DNA of 64,000 nucleotides from Pseudomonas sp. Os17 (GTDB lineage: Bacteria > Pseudomonadota > Gammaproteobacteria > Pseudomonadales > Pseudomonadaceae). The translations under genes were made by a program, and so were the position numbers. Shown here piece by piece: positions 41,907 to 51,130 of the stretch; the stretch's first letter is position 1, and each line of letters begins with the position of its first letter. Where the stretch lies: the NCBI RefSeq assembly GCF_001547895.1, contig NZ_AP014627.1, positions 1,739,501 through 1,803,500 of the forward strand, read 5' to 3'. The notes below the pieces were generated by a model, which did no database searches, had not been told where the DNA came from, and saw nothing but the letters and a program-made list of their open reading frames with translations.

Positions 41907-42725
41907 ATGTCCGCAGTAGAAACCGTCGACGAGCAGGCCGGTGCCCAACAGGAGCTGCCATTCGCCATGGTCTATGGCCAGGCGGTCATGGAAATGCCCC
42001 TGGACCTGTACATCCCCCCGGATGCCCTGGAGGTCTTCCTCGAAGCCTTCGAAGGCCCGCTGGACTTGCTGCTGTACCTGATCCGCAAGCAGAACATCAA
42101 TATCCTCGACATCCCGGTGGCGGAAATCACCCGCCAGTACATGGGCTATGTGGAACTGATGCAGTCGGTGCGCCTGGAGCTGGCCGCCGAGTACCTGGTG
42201 ATGGCGGCGATGCTGGCCGAGATCAAATCGCGAATGCTTTTGCCGCGTTCCGCCGAGGTCGAGGAAGAAGAGGACGACCCGCGGGCCGAGCTGATCCGCC
42301 GCCTGCAGGAATACGAGCGCTTCAAGGCCGCCGCTGAAGGCATCGACGGCCTGAGCCGGGTTGGCCGCGACGTGGTGGTGCCCAAGCTTGATGCGCCCGA
42401 GGCTCGGGTGCGCAAGCTGCTGCCGGATGTGGCCCTGGAAGAGTTGCTGATGTCCATGGCCGAGGTGCTGCGCCGTGGCGACATGTTCGAAAGCCACCAG
42501 GTCAGCCGCGAGGCCCTGTCTACCCGCGAGCGCATGAGCGATGTGCTGGAGCGGCTCAAGGGCGGCGGTTTCGTGCCCTTTGTCGAGCTGTTCACCGCCG
42601 AGGAAGGGCGCCTGGGGGTGGTGGTGACCTTCATGGCGATCCTCGAACTGGTCAAGGAATCCCTGGTCGAGCTGGTGCAGAATGAGCCCTTTGCGGCCAT
42701 CCACGTACGGGCGCGAGCCGAATAA
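41907..42725 (+). CDS. scpA: Segregation and condensation protein A
   Basis: 272 residues. 'FEGPLDLLLYLIRKQNINIL' is the ScpA (kleisin) N-terminal signature that contacts the SMC neck; the C-terminal winged helix ('PFVELFTAEEGRLGVVVTFM') binds the SMC head. With ScpB it loads a condensin on DNA. It starts immediately after yciO, no gap. Confidence 0.93.
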   Translation: MSAVETVDEQAGAQQELPFAMVYGQAVMEMPLDLYIPPDALEVFLEAFEGPLDLLLYLIRKQNINILDIPVAEITRQYMGYVELMQSVRLELAAEYLVMAAMLAEIKSRMLLPRSAEVEEEEDDPRAELIRRLQEYERFKAAAEGIDGLSRVGRDVVVPKLDAPEARVRKLLPDVALEELLMSMAEVLRRGDMFESHQVSREALSTRERMSDVLERLKGGGFVPFVELFTAEEGRLGVVVTFMAILELVKESLVELVQNEPFAAIHVRARAE

Positions 42726-42737
42726 CGAGCTTAAATC

Positions 42738-43745
42738 ATGAACCTGAATGAACCCCGCGAGCTGGCCTCCCTGCTCGAAGCCTTTCTGTTGGCCTCGGGA
42801 AAACCCCAGTCCCTGGAACGCCTGTTCGAGCTCTTCGAAGAAGCCGAGCGGCCGGACCCGGCCGTCTTCAAGAAGGCCCTGGCCCTGCTGGGCAAATCCT
42901 GCGAGGGGCGGGCGTTCGAGCTCAAGGAAGTGGCTTCTGGCTATCGCTTGCAGATCCGCGAAAAGTTCGCGCCCTGGGTCGGCCGCCTGTGGGAGGAGCG
43001 CCCGCAGCGCTACTCCCGTGCCCTGCTGGAAACCATGGCCCTGATTGCCTACCGCCAGCCGATTACCCGCGGCGAGATCGAAGATGTGCGCGGCGTGGCG
43101 GTCAACAGCAACATCGTCAAGACGCTGCTGGAGCGCGAGTGGATTCGGGTGGTGGGCTACCGTGATGTGCCGGGCAAACCGGCGATGTTCGCCACCACCA
43201 AGGCCTTTCTCGACCATTTCAACCTGAAGAACCTCGACGACCTGCCGCCGCTGGCCGAACTGCGGGAGATCGAAGCCGAGCCGGTGCTGGAGTTCGATGA
43301 CGCCCCCGTGCCCGAGCACTTGCAGCAACTGGCCGACGCCAGCGCGGAGCAGGAAGAGCCCAAGGAAGAAACCAGCTTCCATACCCTGTTGCTGGAGCTG
43401 GACTCCATGGAGGAGGGGATCAAGACCGACTTCGACGACCTGCATCGCGATGGCGCGGTTGAGCCTGGGAACTCGGAGCCGCTGTTCGATCACCCGGAGG
43501 TGCAAGCCGAGCCTGACATCCCTGGTGACGACTTGGATGACTCCCATGAGTTTGCGGTCGAGCCCGAAGCAGAGCCGCAGGGTGCAGCCGAGGACGATGT
43601 GCTGGGTGTCGCCGAGGCCCGGGCCAAATTGCTGGCCGCCGTGGCCGCGCTGGAGCCTTCGCCACCGCAATTGAGCGAAGAAGAAGCCGAAGCCCTGGCC
43701 CTGGCCGAAGCCATCGAAAACGAACGCCGCCTGCTGGACGACTGA
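42738..43745 (+). CDS. scpB: Segregation and condensation protein B with long acidic tail
   Basis: 335 residues. The first about 170 are the two winged helices of ScpB ('LASLLEAFLLASGKPQSLER', 'ALIAYRQPITRGEIEDVRGV'). The following 160 are acidic and low in complexity ('DAPVPEHLQQLADASAEQEE'), ending 'ENERRLLDD'. Typical ScpB is about 180-200 residues; such tails occur in Pseudomonas. Twelve bases after scpA in the same operon. Confidence 0.92.
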   Translation: MNLNEPRELASLLEAFLLASGKPQSLERLFELFEEAERPDPAVFKKALALLGKSCEGRAFELKEVASGYRLQIREKFAPWVGRLWEERPQRYSRALLETMALIAYRQPITRGEIEDVRGVAVNSNIVKTLLEREWIRVVGYRDVPGKPAMFATTKAFLDHFNLKNLDDLPPLAELREIEAEPVLEFDDAPVPEHLQQLADASAEQEEPKEETSFHTLLLELDSMEEGIKTDFDDLHRDGAVEPGNSEPLFDHPEVQAEPDIPGDDLDDSHEFAVEPEAEPQGAAEDDVLGVAEARAKLLAAVAALEPSPPQLSEEEAEALALAEAIENERRLLDD

Positions 43746-43746
43746 C

Positions 43747-43807
43747 CTTGCCGGCGAAGGCATCAGTCGGTGCGGCGCATGACGTGCCGGCCAGCCGGCT
43801 CCCACGG
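43747..43807. repeat. Degenerate REP-type doublet
   Basis: TTGCCGGCGAAGGCATC and GTGCCGGCCAGCCGGCTCCCA, in opposite sense, resemble worn Pseudomonas REP arms, between scpB and rluB. Confidence 0.55.
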
Positions 43808-43987
43808 CGATGCCGGTCACCGGTTGGCGGAAAAAAGCCCGGGCGGCGACTTATCAACTAGTCTGTGATGCGCAATCGCCGCCATGAGCGTATGATTCGC
43901 GACCCTTTGGCGATCCCTTCGCCACAGAACCTGTTTTCACGTCTTCAGGCCGCTCTAGCCTGAAGCGCTACACCGGGAGGTGCCCAG

Positions 43988-45178
43988 ATGAGCGATACCG
44001 ATCAGAACGACCAGGAAATCCGTCCAGCCGGCGAGAAACTGCAGAAAGTCCTCGCCCGTATCGGCGTCGGCTCGCGCCGCGACGTCGAGGCCTGGATCAG
44101 CCAGGGCCGGATCAAGGTCAACGGCAAAGAGGCCACCCTGGGCCTGCGCGTCGACCTGCATGACGCCATTTCCATCGATGGCAAGGTGATCAAGCGCGAA
44201 GAGGCCGCCGAATCGGTGCGCCGCGTGATCATGTACAACAAGCCCGACGGCGAAATCTGCACCCGTGACGACCCGGAAGGCCGTCCGACCGTGTTCGACA
44301 AGCTGCCGCGTCCGCGGGAAGGCCGCTGGATCAACATCGGCCGCCTGGACATCAACACCACCGGCTTGCTGATGTTCACCACCGACGGTGAGCTGGCCAA
44401 CCGCCTGATGCACCCGTCCTACGAGATGGACCGCGAGTACGCGGTGCGTGTGCGTGGTGAGGTCGACGACGAGATGATCGAGCGCCTCAAGGCCGGGGTC
44501 ATGCTCGAAGACGGCCCGGCCAAGTTCACCGACATCCAGCAGGCGCCCGGTGGCGAAGGTTTCAACCACTGGTACCACTGCGTGGTGATGGAAGGGCGCA
44601 ACCGTGAAGTGCGCCGCCTGTGGGAATCCCAGGGCCTGGTGGTCAGCCGCCTGAAGCGCGTGCGCTTCGGTCCGGTGTTCCTCAACTCAGACCTGCCCAT
44701 GGGCCGCTGGCGCGAAATGAGCCAGTACGAAGTCGACGTGCTCAGTGCCGAAGTCGGCCTGACCCCGGTGGCCCTGCCGCAGCTCAACGCCAAGTCCAAG
44801 GACAAGCTGGAGCGCATGCAGCGCAAATCCTCGCGTCCGGTGGGCAAGAGCGAGCGCGTGCGCACCCTGCGTCCGGCCACCGGCGCACCGGCCAGCCCGC
44901 GTGCTTCCCGCGAGCCGCAGATCGAAGGCGAGCGCCCAGGGCGCAAGCCGGCGGCCCGTCAGGACGGTGAGCGCGCGCCACGCGCGCCGCGTCCGGCCAG
45001 CGGTCGGGGCACGCCGGTAGCCGAGCGTCCGGCGGACACCAAGCGTCCGGCCAAACCGGCACCGAAGTCCAAGCGTCCAAGCCCGGTGCTGGACAAGGAC
45101 GCGCCGTCCGGCAAGCGTCGTGGCGCCCCGGCCGGTGCCGGCCAGCGTCCCGGCTTCGGTCGTCGCAAGCCGGAGTAA
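43988..45178 (+). CDS. rluB: 23S rRNA pseudouridine(2605) synthase
   Basis: 396 residues. S4 RNA-binding domain (about 16-62; 'EKLQKVLARIGVGSRRDVEA'), then an RsuA-type synthase domain with catalytic Asp121 in 'GRLDINTTGLL' and 'GRNREVRRLWESQG'. The last about 130 residues are Arg/Pro/Lys-rich and disordered ('KRPAKPAPKSKRPSP'), a tail common in pseudomonads. It makes pseudouridine 2605 in 23S rRNA. A terminator follows. Confidence 0.93.
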   Translation: MSDTDQNDQEIRPAGEKLQKVLARIGVGSRRDVEAWISQGRIKVNGKEATLGLRVDLHDAISIDGKVIKREEAAESVRRVIMYNKPDGEICTRDDPEGRPTVFDKLPRPREGRWINIGRLDINTTGLLMFTTDGELANRLMHPSYEMDREYAVRVRGEVDDEMIERLKAGVMLEDGPAKFTDIQQAPGGEGFNHWYHCVVMEGRNREVRRLWESQGLVVSRLKRVRFGPVFLNSDLPMGRWREMSQYEVDVLSAEVGLTPVALPQLNAKSKDKLERMQRKSSRPVGKSERVRTLRPATGAPASPRASREPQIEGERPGRKPAARQDGERAPRAPRPASGRGTPVAERPADTKRPAKPAPKSKRPSPVLDKDAPSGKRRGAPAGAGQRPGFGRRKPE

Positions 45179-45197
45179 GCGTCGGCCAGCCGACAAC

Positions 45198-45228
45198 AAC
45201 GCCAACCCTCGGGTTGGCGTTTTTTTTG
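45198..45228 (+). terminator. Intrinsic terminator of rluB
   Basis: AACGCCAACC and GGTTGGCGTT pair around CTCG (45198-45221) and are followed by a T tract to about 45228. Confidence 0.92.
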
Positions 45229-45240
45229 CCCGGTGCTTGG

Positions 45241-45266
45241 TGGGCGCCGGCTTGCCGGCGAACAGG
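45241..45266. repeat. REP core
   Basis: CGCCGGCTTGCCGGCG (45245-45260) is a perfect REP-type hairpin next to the rluB terminator, between converging genes. Confidence 0.7.
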
Positions 45267-45340
45267 CTCTCAAGTCCTGCGCCTGGGGCATGATCGTCTT
45301 CGCTGAAAAGCCAGCGCCTACCTACCAGCCTGCGGCTGCG

Positions 45341-46306
45341 CTAGAAGGCGAACTGGCCGTCGAACACCGGCTTGTTGTCCACCGCCAGCACCCCTGAGCT
45401 GAAGATCAGATCCAGGTGGTGGCTGCCCTTGGCGCCGCCTCCCAGCCCCAGGTGCAGGCCGCAGTGGCGCTCCTCGAAGCCGGAATTGCGCCCGTAGAGG
45501 GACCTGATGCCTTCGTTGGTGCCGATGCCCAGCTCCTCGATGCGCCGGTTGGACGGGTTGGCATCCAGGTATTTGTTGAAGTCGTTGGCCAGCCCCGGTA
45601 CCTCGGTGGCGACCCTGGTGATGCTGGAGTTCTCGATCCACAGCTCCAGCGGTGCTTGCAGTACCCCGTATTTACGGGCGAAGGGGATGGTGCCGAGGAA
45701 GGTGCCGAGAAACTTCACATGACCGTTGATGGCCTCGCTGTGGGTGGCGATTTCCCCGGGTGCCAGGTCGTAGTTGCCGACGCCGTTGATGTCGGTCCAT
45801 TTCTTCACGTTGCTCAGGGGGGTCTCGAAATATGAGCCCTGGGGGTCGCTGAAGCTCAGGGTCGAAGCCTGGGACAGGCGGCGGATCAAGGTGGCATTGA
45901 GGTCGGCGATACGCTGCGGCTCGACGCTGAAGGTGTCGTAGAAGTACTCGCCGTAATCCTTGAACAGCAGCGACTTCTTCCAGTGCTCGGCCATCAGTCC
46001 GTGCAGCGGGCGGAGGAACTCCGGGCCGTCGGGGCGGGGCTGGGTCAGGGTCGAGGAGTCGTAGAAAAAAATGTACAGGTCGCAGTCGATGATCGCCCGG
46101 GCCAGGCGTTCGGCCGGCTCCAGGTCCAGGCGCAGGGCGCTGAGCGTCAGCGGCGTGGCCTGGCGCGCCTGTTCGAGGATGGCACTGACCATGGCCTGGT
46201 AGTCGGCGGTGTGGCCGAGCACCACTTTCTGCGCTCGGGCGTTGCTCAGGGCCGGGTGGCGTTCGAGGTAGTACAGGAAATGGCGGATGGCGCGGGTCTG
46301 GTCCAT
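45341..46306 (-). CDS. M29 aminopeptidase / NicX-like metalloenzyme
   Basis: 321 residues, cytosolic. The C-terminal half resembles M29 aminopeptidases and their relative NicX (2,5-dihydroxypyridine dioxygenase): 'PLELWIENSSITRVA', 'RRIEELGIGTNEGI', then 'HCGLHLGLGGG' and 'SHHLDLIF', which supply Glu, His and Asp as metal ligands. N-terminal residues 1-150 are divergent. The gene follows a 45-codon peptide gene by 63 bases in the same orientation and stands apart from any catabolic cluster, so a peptide or amino-acid derivative substrate is as likely as an aromatic ring. Family assignment is by motif, not by search. Confidence 0.6.
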   Translation of the reverse strand: MDQTRAIRHFLYYLERHPALSNARAQKVVLGHTADYQAMVSAILEQARQATPLTLSALRLDLEPAERLARAIIDCDLYIFFYDSSTLTQPRPDGPEFLRPLHGLMAEHWKKSLLFKDYGEYFYDTFSVEPQRIADLNATLIRRLSQASTLSFSDPQGSYFETPLSNVKKWTDINGVGNYDLAPGEIATHSEAINGHVKFLGTFLGTIPFARKYGVLQAPLELWIENSSITRVATEVPGLANDFNKYLDANPSNRRIEELGIGTNEGIRSLYGRNSGFEERHCGLHLGLGGGAKGSHHLDLIFSSGVLAVDNKPVFDGQFAF

Positions 46307-46369
46307 AAAACCTCCCTGGAGGACAAAGGTGACCGGGGCAGGCGCAAGGCCTGCTCCGGTCCGGGCGCC

Positions 46370-46507
46370 TTACATTGGCCACATCGCCGTGCCGAACGGC
46401 ACCACGGCGTCGGCCTGCATCATTTCCACGGCTGCATCATGAGTGGCCGCTTCGAACCACTCGTCCAGTTGCAGTTCGGTTTCCAGGTCTTGTTCCAGTG
46501 TTTGCAT
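46370..46507 (-). CDS. 45-residue peptide ahead of the M29-like gene
   Basis: ATG 46507 has AGGAG seven bases upstream on the minus strand. The peptide is strongly acidic in its first two thirds ('MQTLEQDLETELQLDEWFEA') and ends in a short hydrophobic core 'VVPFGTAMWPM'. The layout, acidic helical leader plus short non-acidic tail with a metalloenzyme gene 63 bases downstream, is like a precursor peptide of a ribosomally made natural product, but no modification enzyme of a known class is present. Alternatively it is a small regulatory peptide. Coding is supported by the ribosome binding site and spacing only. Confidence 0.55.
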   Translation of the reverse strand: MQTLEQDLETELQLDEWFEAATHDAAVEMMQADAVVPFGTAMWPM

Positions 46508-47027
46508 GGTGACTCTCCTAGATGACATAGCGCATAGCAGTCCATTGGCAGAGCGGATCAACAGCGGTGAACGAGATGCTTGCACAGGCTGCGCAGCCGC
46601 TCCTCGTACCTGTCGGACGAGGCATCCGGCAAGTGGCTGGAAACCTAGTTCAGGGCATTTTGAAGTGCAAAAAAATATTTAGATTATTTTCTACTGAACT
46701 TTATTTTCTATTTTTGCGCGAGCTATTTATCGCCTGAAAACAAAAAGCTAAAGCACTCCCGGCGGCGCCGCGGTCGGCGCGTCAATTTGCAGTCGCCGGG
46801 GCGGATGATCTGTCTTGGCAAGTTAACGTTACGCGCTGTAAAGAAAAAATGACGAAATGTTGCGTGTTGCGCCCTGAAACGGCACGGGTCGTGGCGCTGT
46901 AAGGAAAAGCTGCCGGCGGACCGTGAGCCATCTGCTTGCCGAGGCTCTGGCCCGCTTGTTCCGGAGCGCCAAGGCGGGTGAGATGCACACCTGCCTGCGT
47001 ACAGGTGCATAACAAGAAGGAGGCGCA
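46508..47027. other. Noncoding stretch, AT-rich in part
   Basis: About 500 bases without a supported gene. 46650-46745 is unusually AT-rich, likely promoter DNA for the minus-strand peptide gene. TGTAAA at 46837 could be half of a PhhR/TyrR-type site. ATGCACACCTG (46983-46993) and CAGGTGCAT (47002-47010) form a hairpin with a two-base bulge just before the 47028 ORF. Long minus-strand frames here look like chance. Confidence 0.5.
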
Positions 47028-47180
47028 ATGAACGCCGTAACCGACTTTCACCGACACCCTTCGAAGGGCGATGGTCATCGCACCTTCATCGACGACCCCA
47101 CGCGGTCCGTCCAATGTTCCGCCGCCGATGTCGAGCATCGAGCAGGCCCCGCAAGATCCCGGTTACCGGCACGCTGATAC
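47028..47180 (+). CDS. Possible 50-residue ORF upstream of the permease
   Basis: A near-perfect AAGGAGG lies four bases before ATG 47028, and the frame runs to TGA at about 47178. It begins 'MNAVTDFHRHPSKGDGHRTF' and is rich in His and Arg; no similarity is known to me. It may be the truncated start of a former gene or a leader peptide of the permease transcript. Low confidence as a functional gene. Confidence 0.35.
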
Positions 47181-47412
47181 AGCGGTGTCTGGCGGCAGGG
47201 GGTCAGGGGTGTACAATGCGCGGCGTTTTAACTGTGACCCAACTGCGTACCCGCGCATTTTGCGTCTGCGTCGCGCGTTTCAGCCTGCCCCGAGGGCGCT
47301 GGGAGCCGCGCTGCCGGGCCAATAAACTCAAGGTTATCCACCTTGTTCACTCCGCCGCGTCACGAGCGTGGTGGGTTCGATTTCGTCACAGATAAAAACA
47401 AACAGGTGACGC

Positions 47413-47475
47413 ATGACCGTTAGAAAAACGCTGAATTTCGGGTGCCTGCGCTGGGGTTTGCTCCGCGCCGCTTAA
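47413..47475 (+). CDS. Possible 20-residue leader peptide of the permease
   Basis: A short frame with 'AGGTGACGC' before ATG 47413 encodes 'MTVRKTLNFGCLRWGLLRAA' and ends 58 bases before the permease start. It contains Phe and Trp but no run of aromatic codons. A leader that senses aromatic amino acids or ribosome arrest is conceivable; chance is equally possible. Confidence 0.35.
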   Translation: MTVRKTLNFGCLRWGLLRAA

Positions 47476-47533
47476 GCCTCATCGGGCGGCAACGTCTTGC
47501 AAACATCATCAAACCTTGCGTGAGAACCTTTTC

Positions 47534-48955
47534 ATGAGTGGACAAAACTCGCATTCGGGCGAGCTGAAACGCGGCCTGAAAAATCGCCATATTCAACTGA
47601 TCGCCCTGGGCGGCGCGATCGGCACCGGTTTGTTCCTGGGCTCGGCCGGGGTACTCAAATCCGCTGGCCCATCGATGATCCTCGGCTACGCCATCTGTGG
47701 TTTCATCGCCTTCATGATCATGCGCCAGTTGGGCGAGATGATCGTCGAAGAGCCGGTGGCCGGTTCCTTCAGCCACTTCGCCCACAAGTACTGGGGCGGC
47801 TTCGCCGGTTTCCTCTCTGGCTGGAACTGCTGGATTCTCTACATCCTGGTGGGCATGTCGGAGCTGACCGCGGTCGGCAAGTATGTGCACTACTGGTGGC
47901 CGGACGTCCCGACCTGGGCCTCGGCGGCGGTGTTCTTCGTGATGATCAACGCCATCAACCTGGCCAACGTCAAGGTCTTCGGCGAGGCCGAGTTCTGGTT
48001 CGCCATCATCAAGGTGGTGGCCATCGTCGGCATGATCGCCCTGGGCAGCTACCTTTTGGTCAGCGGCCATGGCGGCCCGCAAGCCTCGGTGAGCAACCTC
48101 TGGTCCCACGGTGGCTTCTTCCCCAATGGCGTCAGCGGCCTGGTGATGGCCATGGCGATCATCATGTTCTCCTTCGGCGGCCTGGAAATGCTCGGTTTCA
48201 CCGCAGCTGAAGCCGACAAGCCGAAGACCGTGATCCCCAAGGCGATCAATCAGGTGATCTACCGCATCCTGATTTTCTACATCGGCGCCCTGGTGGTGCT
48301 GCTGTCGCTGACCCCATGGGACACCCTGCTGGTGACCCTGAACGCTTCCGGCGATGCCTACAGCGGCAGCCCGTTCGTCCAGGTGTTCTCGATGCTGGGC
48401 AGCAACACTGCGGCGCACATCCTCAACTTCGTGGTCCTGACCGCGGCGCTGTCGGTGTACAACAGCGGCACCTACTGCAACAGCCGCATGCTGCTGGGCA
48501 TGGCGGAGCAGGGGGATGCGCCGAAAGTCCTGGCCAAGATCGACAAGCGCGGTGTGCCGGTGATGTCGATCCTCGCCTCGGCGGTGGTGACCTTCGTTGC
48601 CGTGGTGCTCAACTACCTGATCCCGCAGCACGCACTGGAACTGCTGATGTCCCTGGTGGTGGCGACCCTGGTGATCAACTGGGCGATGATCAGCTACTCG
48701 CACTTCAAGTTCCGCCAGCACATGAACCGCACCGGCCAGACCTCGCTGTTCAAGGCCCTGTGGTACCCCTATGGCAACTACGTCTGCCTGGCATTCGTGG
48801 TGTTCATCCTCGGCATCATGCTGATGATCCCGGGCATCCAGATCTCGGTGTACGCGATCCCGGTGTGGGTGGTGTTCATGTGGGTCTGCTACCTGATCAA
48901 GAACAAGCGCAGTGCCCAGCAACCGCTGCAGGCGGCCAGTGCTTCGCTGAAGTAA
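47534..48955 (+). CDS. aroP: Aromatic amino acid permease (AroP type)
   Basis: 473 residues from ATG 47534. Twelve hydrophobic segments of the APC amino acid permease family, with 'LKNRHIQLIALGGAIGTGLF' and 'MIMRQLGEMIVEEPVAGSFS' near the start, as in AroP/PheP/CycA. The neighbourhood (arfB, then phhCBA and phhR) matches that of P. aeruginosa aroP2, so aromatic amino acids are the likely substrate, feeding the phenylalanine pathway next door. Exact specificity (AroP versus other APC members) is not proved by motif alone. Confidence 0.8.
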   Translation: MSGQNSHSGELKRGLKNRHIQLIALGGAIGTGLFLGSAGVLKSAGPSMILGYAICGFIAFMIMRQLGEMIVEEPVAGSFSHFAHKYWGGFAGFLSGWNCWILYILVGMSELTAVGKYVHYWWPDVPTWASAAVFFVMINAINLANVKVFGEAEFWFAIIKVVAIVGMIALGSYLLVSGHGGPQASVSNLWSHGGFFPNGVSGLVMAMAIIMFSFGGLEMLGFTAAEADKPKTVIPKAINQVIYRILIFYIGALVVLLSLTPWDTLLVTLNASGDAYSGSPFVQVFSMLGSNTAAHILNFVVLTAALSVYNSGTYCNSRMLLGMAEQGDAPKVLAKIDKRGVPVMSILASAVVTFVAVVLNYLIPQHALELLMSLVVATLVINWAMISYSHFKFRQHMNRTGQTSLFKALWYPYGNYVCLAFVVFILGIMLMIPGIQISVYAIPVWVVFMWVCYLIKNKRSAQQPLQAASASLK

Positions 48956-48975
48956 GCGCGGCCCCGGCAAGGACT

Positions 48976-48998
48976 AACCCGGCTCCGGCCGGGTTTTT
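48976..48998 (+). terminator. Intrinsic terminator of the permease gene
   Basis: AACCCGGC (48976-48983) pairs with GCCGGGTT (48988-48995) around TCCG; the right arm runs into five T. Confidence 0.9.
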
Positions 48999-49136
48999 CA
49001 TGCCTGTGATTCTTGTGCGGGCTTGGATTGCTTGCGCCGGCAGGCCGCCTGCAAGTGTGTGCTGGGCGGCGAAGAGGCCCGCCGGAGCCCGGGTAATGGG
49101 GGTATCCTGTGGGCCCTGAAAACGGATTCCTGTTCC

Positions 49137-49550
49137 ATGCTGGTGATTTCCAACAATGTGCATCTGCCGGATGCCGAGATCGAGCTGACCGCCATCCGCG
49201 CCCAGGGCGCGGGAGGGCAGAACGTCAATAAAGTGTCCAGCGCGGTGCATTTGCGCTTCGACATTCCGGCCTCGTCCTTGCCGCCCTTCTACAAGGAGCG
49301 CCTGCTGGCGCTGCGCGACAGTCGCATCACCAGTGACGGCGTGATCGTTCTCAAGGCCCAGCAGTACCGCACTCAGGAGCAGAATCGTGCCGATGCCCTT
49401 GAGCGCCTCACCGAGCTGATCCTCAGTGCCGTCAAGGTGGAAAAGAAACGCCGCCCCACCAAACCGACCCTGGGTTCGAAGAAGCGCCGTCTGGAGAGCA
49501 AGGCCAAGCGCGGCAACATCAAGGCCGGTCGCGGCAAGGTGGACTTCTAG
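49137..49550 (+). CDS. arfB: Alternative ribosome-rescue factor B
   Basis: 137 residues from ATG 49137. The catalytic GGQ of class I release factors is at residues 26-28 ('[15 protein letters not shown]'). The C-terminus is a basic tail ('[20 protein letters not shown]' and onward) that enters the empty mRNA channel, as in ArfB/YaeJ. It hydrolyses peptidyl-tRNA on stalled ribosomes. Its end overlaps the convergent MFS gene by four bases. Confidence 0.93.
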   Translation: MLVISNNVHLPDAEIELTAIRAQGAGGQNVNKVSSAVHLRFDIPASSLPPFYKERLLALRDSRITSDGVIVLKAQQYRTQEQNRADALERLTELILSAVKVEKKRRPTKPTLGSKKRRLESKAKRGNIKAGRGKVDF

Positions 49551-50746
49551 CCGAGTGCGCGTTCCTTGCGCTGTCGGGGTGCCTGACGGTACAGGCACAG
49601 GCTGAGTACCAGGCCGCAGCAAGCGGCGATGGCGGCGAACAGGAAGATCGAGGCAAAGCCGAAACCCGCGGCAATCGCCCCGGCCAGGGGGCCGGTGATG
49701 CCCAGCGACAGGTCGATGAACAGCGAATAGGCGCCCACCGCGGCACCTCGGCTGGAGGCCGGCACCAGGTTCACCGCCTCCACCCCCAGGGCCGGGAACA
49801 CCAGGGAGAAGCCGAAGCCGCTCAAGGCCGCGCCGGCCAGGGCCCAGTTGGCGTCCGGAGCCTGCCACAGCAGCAACAGGCCGAGGGTTTCCACCGACAG
49901 GCAGGCGATCGCCACGCGAAAGCCGCCCAGGCGGTTGATCAGGTTGCCGAACAGCAAGCGGGCACCGATGAAGCTGGCGCCGAACAGGCTCAGGCACAGC
50001 ACCGCGTTGGCCCAATGCTGAGTGGCGTAATATAGGGTGATGAACGTGGCGATGGTGCCAAAGCCGATGGAGCCCAGGGCCAGGCCGCAGCCGTGGGGGA
50101 AGACCTTGCCCAGCACATGGATGAATGGCAGGCGTTCGCCGGCGACGATGGGGGCGGCGACTTTCGGCCAGGCCAGCAGCAGGCCGAGCACGGCCAGCAG
50201 GATGATGCTCGAGCCCATGCTCCACAAGCCGAGATGATCGACCAGCCACGCGCCCAGGGGCGCGCCAATGGCCAGGGCGCCGTAGCTGGCGATGCCGTTC
50301 CAGGAGATCACCTTGGCGGTGTTGGCCGCGCCGACTCGCCCGATGCCCCAGCCAATCGAACCCGAGCCCACCAGGCTTTCCGCGCTGCCCAGCACCAGGC
50401 GGCCGGTCAGCAGGCTGATCAGGCTCAGGGTCGGCAGATGTTGCAGCCAGGCCGAAAGCAGCATGAACACACCGCTCAGTCCGCAGCCGGCCAGACCGTA
50501 CATCACCGCGCGCTTGCTACCCAGGTTGTCGATGATGCGTCCTGCGTAGGGGCGGCTGAGCAGGGTGGCCAGGTACTGCACGCTGATCACCAGGCCGGCG
50601 ATCACCGCGCCAAAACCCAGGTCGCTGTGCACATAGCCCGGCAGCACCGCCAAGGGAATGCCGATGTTCAGGTAGCCGATAAAGGTGAACAGGACGATGG
50701 AGACGACTTGCAGCGTGACCGCCAAGGGGCGCTGGGAATCTGGCAT
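49547..50746 (-). CDS. MFS transporter (YhhS/YfcJ-like)
   Basis: 399 residues, twelve hydrophobic segments. '[20 protein letters not shown]' and '[20 protein letters not shown]' (the conserved loop 2-3 motif GRxxDxxGxK) place it with YhhS/YfcJ-type efflux or sugar exporters. Substrate unknown. Confidence 0.88.
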   Translation of the reverse strand: MPDSQRPLAVTLQVVSIVLFTFIGYLNIGIPLAVLPGYVHSDLGFGAVIAGLVISVQYLATLLSRPYAGRIIDNLGSKRAVMYGLAGCGLSGVFMLLSAWLQHLPTLSLISLLTGRLVLGSAESLVGSGSIGWGIGRVGAANTAKVISWNGIASYGALAIGAPLGAWLVDHLGLWSMGSSIILLAVLGLLLAWPKVAAPIVAGERLPFIHVLGKVFPHGCGLALGSIGFGTIATFITLYYATQHWANAVLCLSLFGASFIGARLLFGNLINRLGGFRVAIACLSVETLGLLLLWQAPDANWALAGAALSGFGFSLVFPALGVEAVNLVPASSRGAAVGAYSLFIDLSLGITGPLAGAIAAGFGFASIFLFAAIAACCGLVLSLCLYRQAPRQRKERALG

Positions 50747-50862
50747 GGGGATGGGTCCACGGCGACAGCTAAATAGATAGGCTGCTTATGATACCGATGT
50801 GGACGCTGATGCAGGGGGAGAATTCGACGCGTTGTTCAGATCTTTCGGGTCAGGGTGTTGAC

Positions 50863-51045
50863 TCAGGCGTCTTGGTCTTGCAGCAGGTGAGTGGTGACCA
50901 GGGCGGCGATGGCGTTTTCCTGGGTGCCGAAGCGGGCCAGCAGGGCGGCCTGTTTCTGCGCGCTGAGGCGGTTCCACACCTCGATCATTTTTTCCGCGGT
51001 GCCGATCAGTACGCTGGCCTGGGTTTCGCTGAAGGAGTCGGTCAT
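50863..51045 (-). CDS. Small protein, unknown function
   Basis: 60 residues from ATG 51045: 'MTDSFSETQASVLIGTAEKM' then 'IEVWNRLSAQKQAALLARFG'. Cytosolic and helical, without signal peptide. The frame extends upstream to 51111, but 51045 gives a natural start; no strong ribosome binding site is seen at either. Family not recognised. Confidence 0.55.
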   Translation of the reverse strand: MTDSFSETQASVLIGTAEKMIEVWNRLSAQKQAALLARFGTQENAIAALVTTHLLQDQDA

Positions 51046-51130
51046 GGTCGGGTGAGGCTCGGAGGGAGGTTTCAGGCGGTGTGGAAAGCGCTTGAGTAGC
51101 GCTTTCCACACGGTCTGGTTACAGCACTTT

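Noticed and set aside
41250..43820. 856-codon minus-strand frame opposite yciO, scpA and scpB
   Set aside because: The plus-strand genes have family motifs, tight spacing and natural lengths; the mirror frame is low in complexity and without a domain.
46723..47138. Two overlapping minus-strand frames of about 100 codons
   Set aside because: No ribosome site at the starts, mixed composition, and no domain; treated as noncoding.
47420..48970. 516-codon minus-strand frame opposite the amino acid permease
   Set aside because: His/Asp/Gln-rich mirror of a membrane protein gene; no start site or domain.
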